Assembly (NCBI GenBank): GCA_016271365.2
Contig: CM057453.1
Coordinates: 501,245,001-501,309,000, forward strand
Source: Neoceratodus forsteri
Taxonomy: Eukaryota; Chordata; Ceratodontiformes; Ceratodontidae
Direction: 5' to 3'
Length of the DNA: 64,000 nt
In this document: positions 63,722 through 64,000 of the stretch, piece by piece
How positions within the stretch are numbered: the stretch's first letter is position 1
How the letters are laid out: the number at the start of each line of letters is the position of its first letter
Position numbers and translations under genes: made by a program
The notes under the pieces: generated by a model
Databases searched by the model: none
Told to the model about the DNA's origin: nothing
The model's input: only the letters and a program-made list of their open reading frames with translations

Positions 63722-64000
63722 GAATGGGCTGGGCCGCACTGGGTGTTGCTGTGTCCTGCACTGTGTACTGTTGGGGGGGCATGCTGAGGGATGGGCTGGG
63801 CTGCACTGTGTGTTGCTGTGTCATGCACTGTGAACTGTTGGGGGGGCATGCTGAGGGATGGGCTAAGCTGCACTGTGTGTCCTGCACTGTGAACTGTTTG
63901 GGGGGGGACATGCTGAGGGATGGGCTGGGCTGCACTGTGTGTCCTGCACTGTGTACTGTTTGGGGAGGGCATGCTGATGGTTGGTCTGGGCTGCACTGTG
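63722..64000. repeat. Minisatellite, units of about 61-66 bp
   Basis: At least four head-to-tail units, each with GGGCTGGGCTGCACTGTGTG, TCCTGCACTGTG(T/A)ACTGTT, a G-run and GCATGCTGAGGGAT. Unit length varies through loss of GTTGCTGTGTC-type bases and G-run length. Minus-strand ORFs with repeated 'QPSPSLSMPP' motifs here are a by-product of the repeat. It runs off the window. Confidence 0.85.

Noticed and set aside
63240..63996. Overlapping minus-strand ORFs with repeated Pro/Ser/Gln motifs
   Set aside because: The repeats come from the 61-66 bp minisatellite, and unit lengths are not all multiples of three, so a real protein is unlikely.
1..64000. Host protein-coding exons
   Set aside because: Every ORF with recognisable protein similarity belongs to a mobile element. 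No exon-like series with splice signals was convincing by eye.
1..64000. CRISPR array, bacterial operon or bacterial regulatory sites
   Set aside because: The composition and gene content are those of vertebrate repeats. The repeats present are monomers, microsatellites and target duplications without regular spacers.

Overview
This window reads as intergenic DNA from a large, repeat-rich vertebrate genome. I found no host protein-coding gene and no functional RNA gene. Almost every recognisable stretch belongs to a transposable element: CR1-like LINEs, L2-like LINEs, Tx1/L1-clade LINEs, a DIRS-like tyrosine-recombinase retrotransposon, an endogenous retrovirus with env, tRNA-headed SINEs, small DNA transposons and Harbinger-type Myb/SANT genes. 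CR1, L2, Tx1 and DIRS together, with no sign of mammalian L1/Alu or avian-style compactness, suggest a non-mammalian vertebrate. An amphibian (possibly a caecilian) or a lungfish is my best guess, and this is inference only.

Layout, left to right. 1-3011: a CR1 fragment, a Q-rich Myb/SANT (Harbinger-type) gene remnant and a TIR element. 3.8-5.4 kb: an L1-like ORF1 remnant and a CR1 3' end. 6.05-27.65 kb: one Tx1-clade LINE on the minus strand ('Tx1-B'), cut apart by later insertions: a 7.6-13.9 kb block holding L2-a, then L2-b (15.55-20.39 kb), then a 5'-truncated L1-like LINE (20.65-26.04 kb, 17-bp target duplication) which itself carries L2-d. 27.65-42.8 kb: a second minus-strand Tx1 LINE ('Tx1-A'), cut by a CR1, a foldback element, a hAT-like transposon (32,041-39,094, which holds L2-c and another CR1) and a SINE.

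42.93-62.5 kb: a plus-strand DIRS-like element interrupted inside its recombinase gene by a provirus (44,822-61,290) with paired LTRs, gag, pro, pol, env and a polypurine tract. The provirus is cut in the integrase C-terminus by a minus-strand CR1. The CR1 holds a SINE and L2-e, and L2-e holds a small 8-bp-TSD DNA transposon. That gives a nest five layers deep: DIRS > ERV > CR1 > L2 > MITE. 62.8-64.0 kb: a second Harbinger-type Myb/SANT remnant and a minisatellite.

The most interesting item is the provirus. Its env starts eight bases before the pol stop and has about 480 codons between a glycine-rich, fusion-peptide-like segment and one C-terminal membrane anchor. That is the spacing of a paramyxovirus-type F1 subunit and much longer than an ordinary retroviral TM. 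Its gag shows no CCHC knuckle. This fits the published lokiretrovirus-like lineage. All retroviral genes here are interrupted or mutated. Boundaries given without a target-site duplication are approximate, and family names rest on motif recognition by eye.
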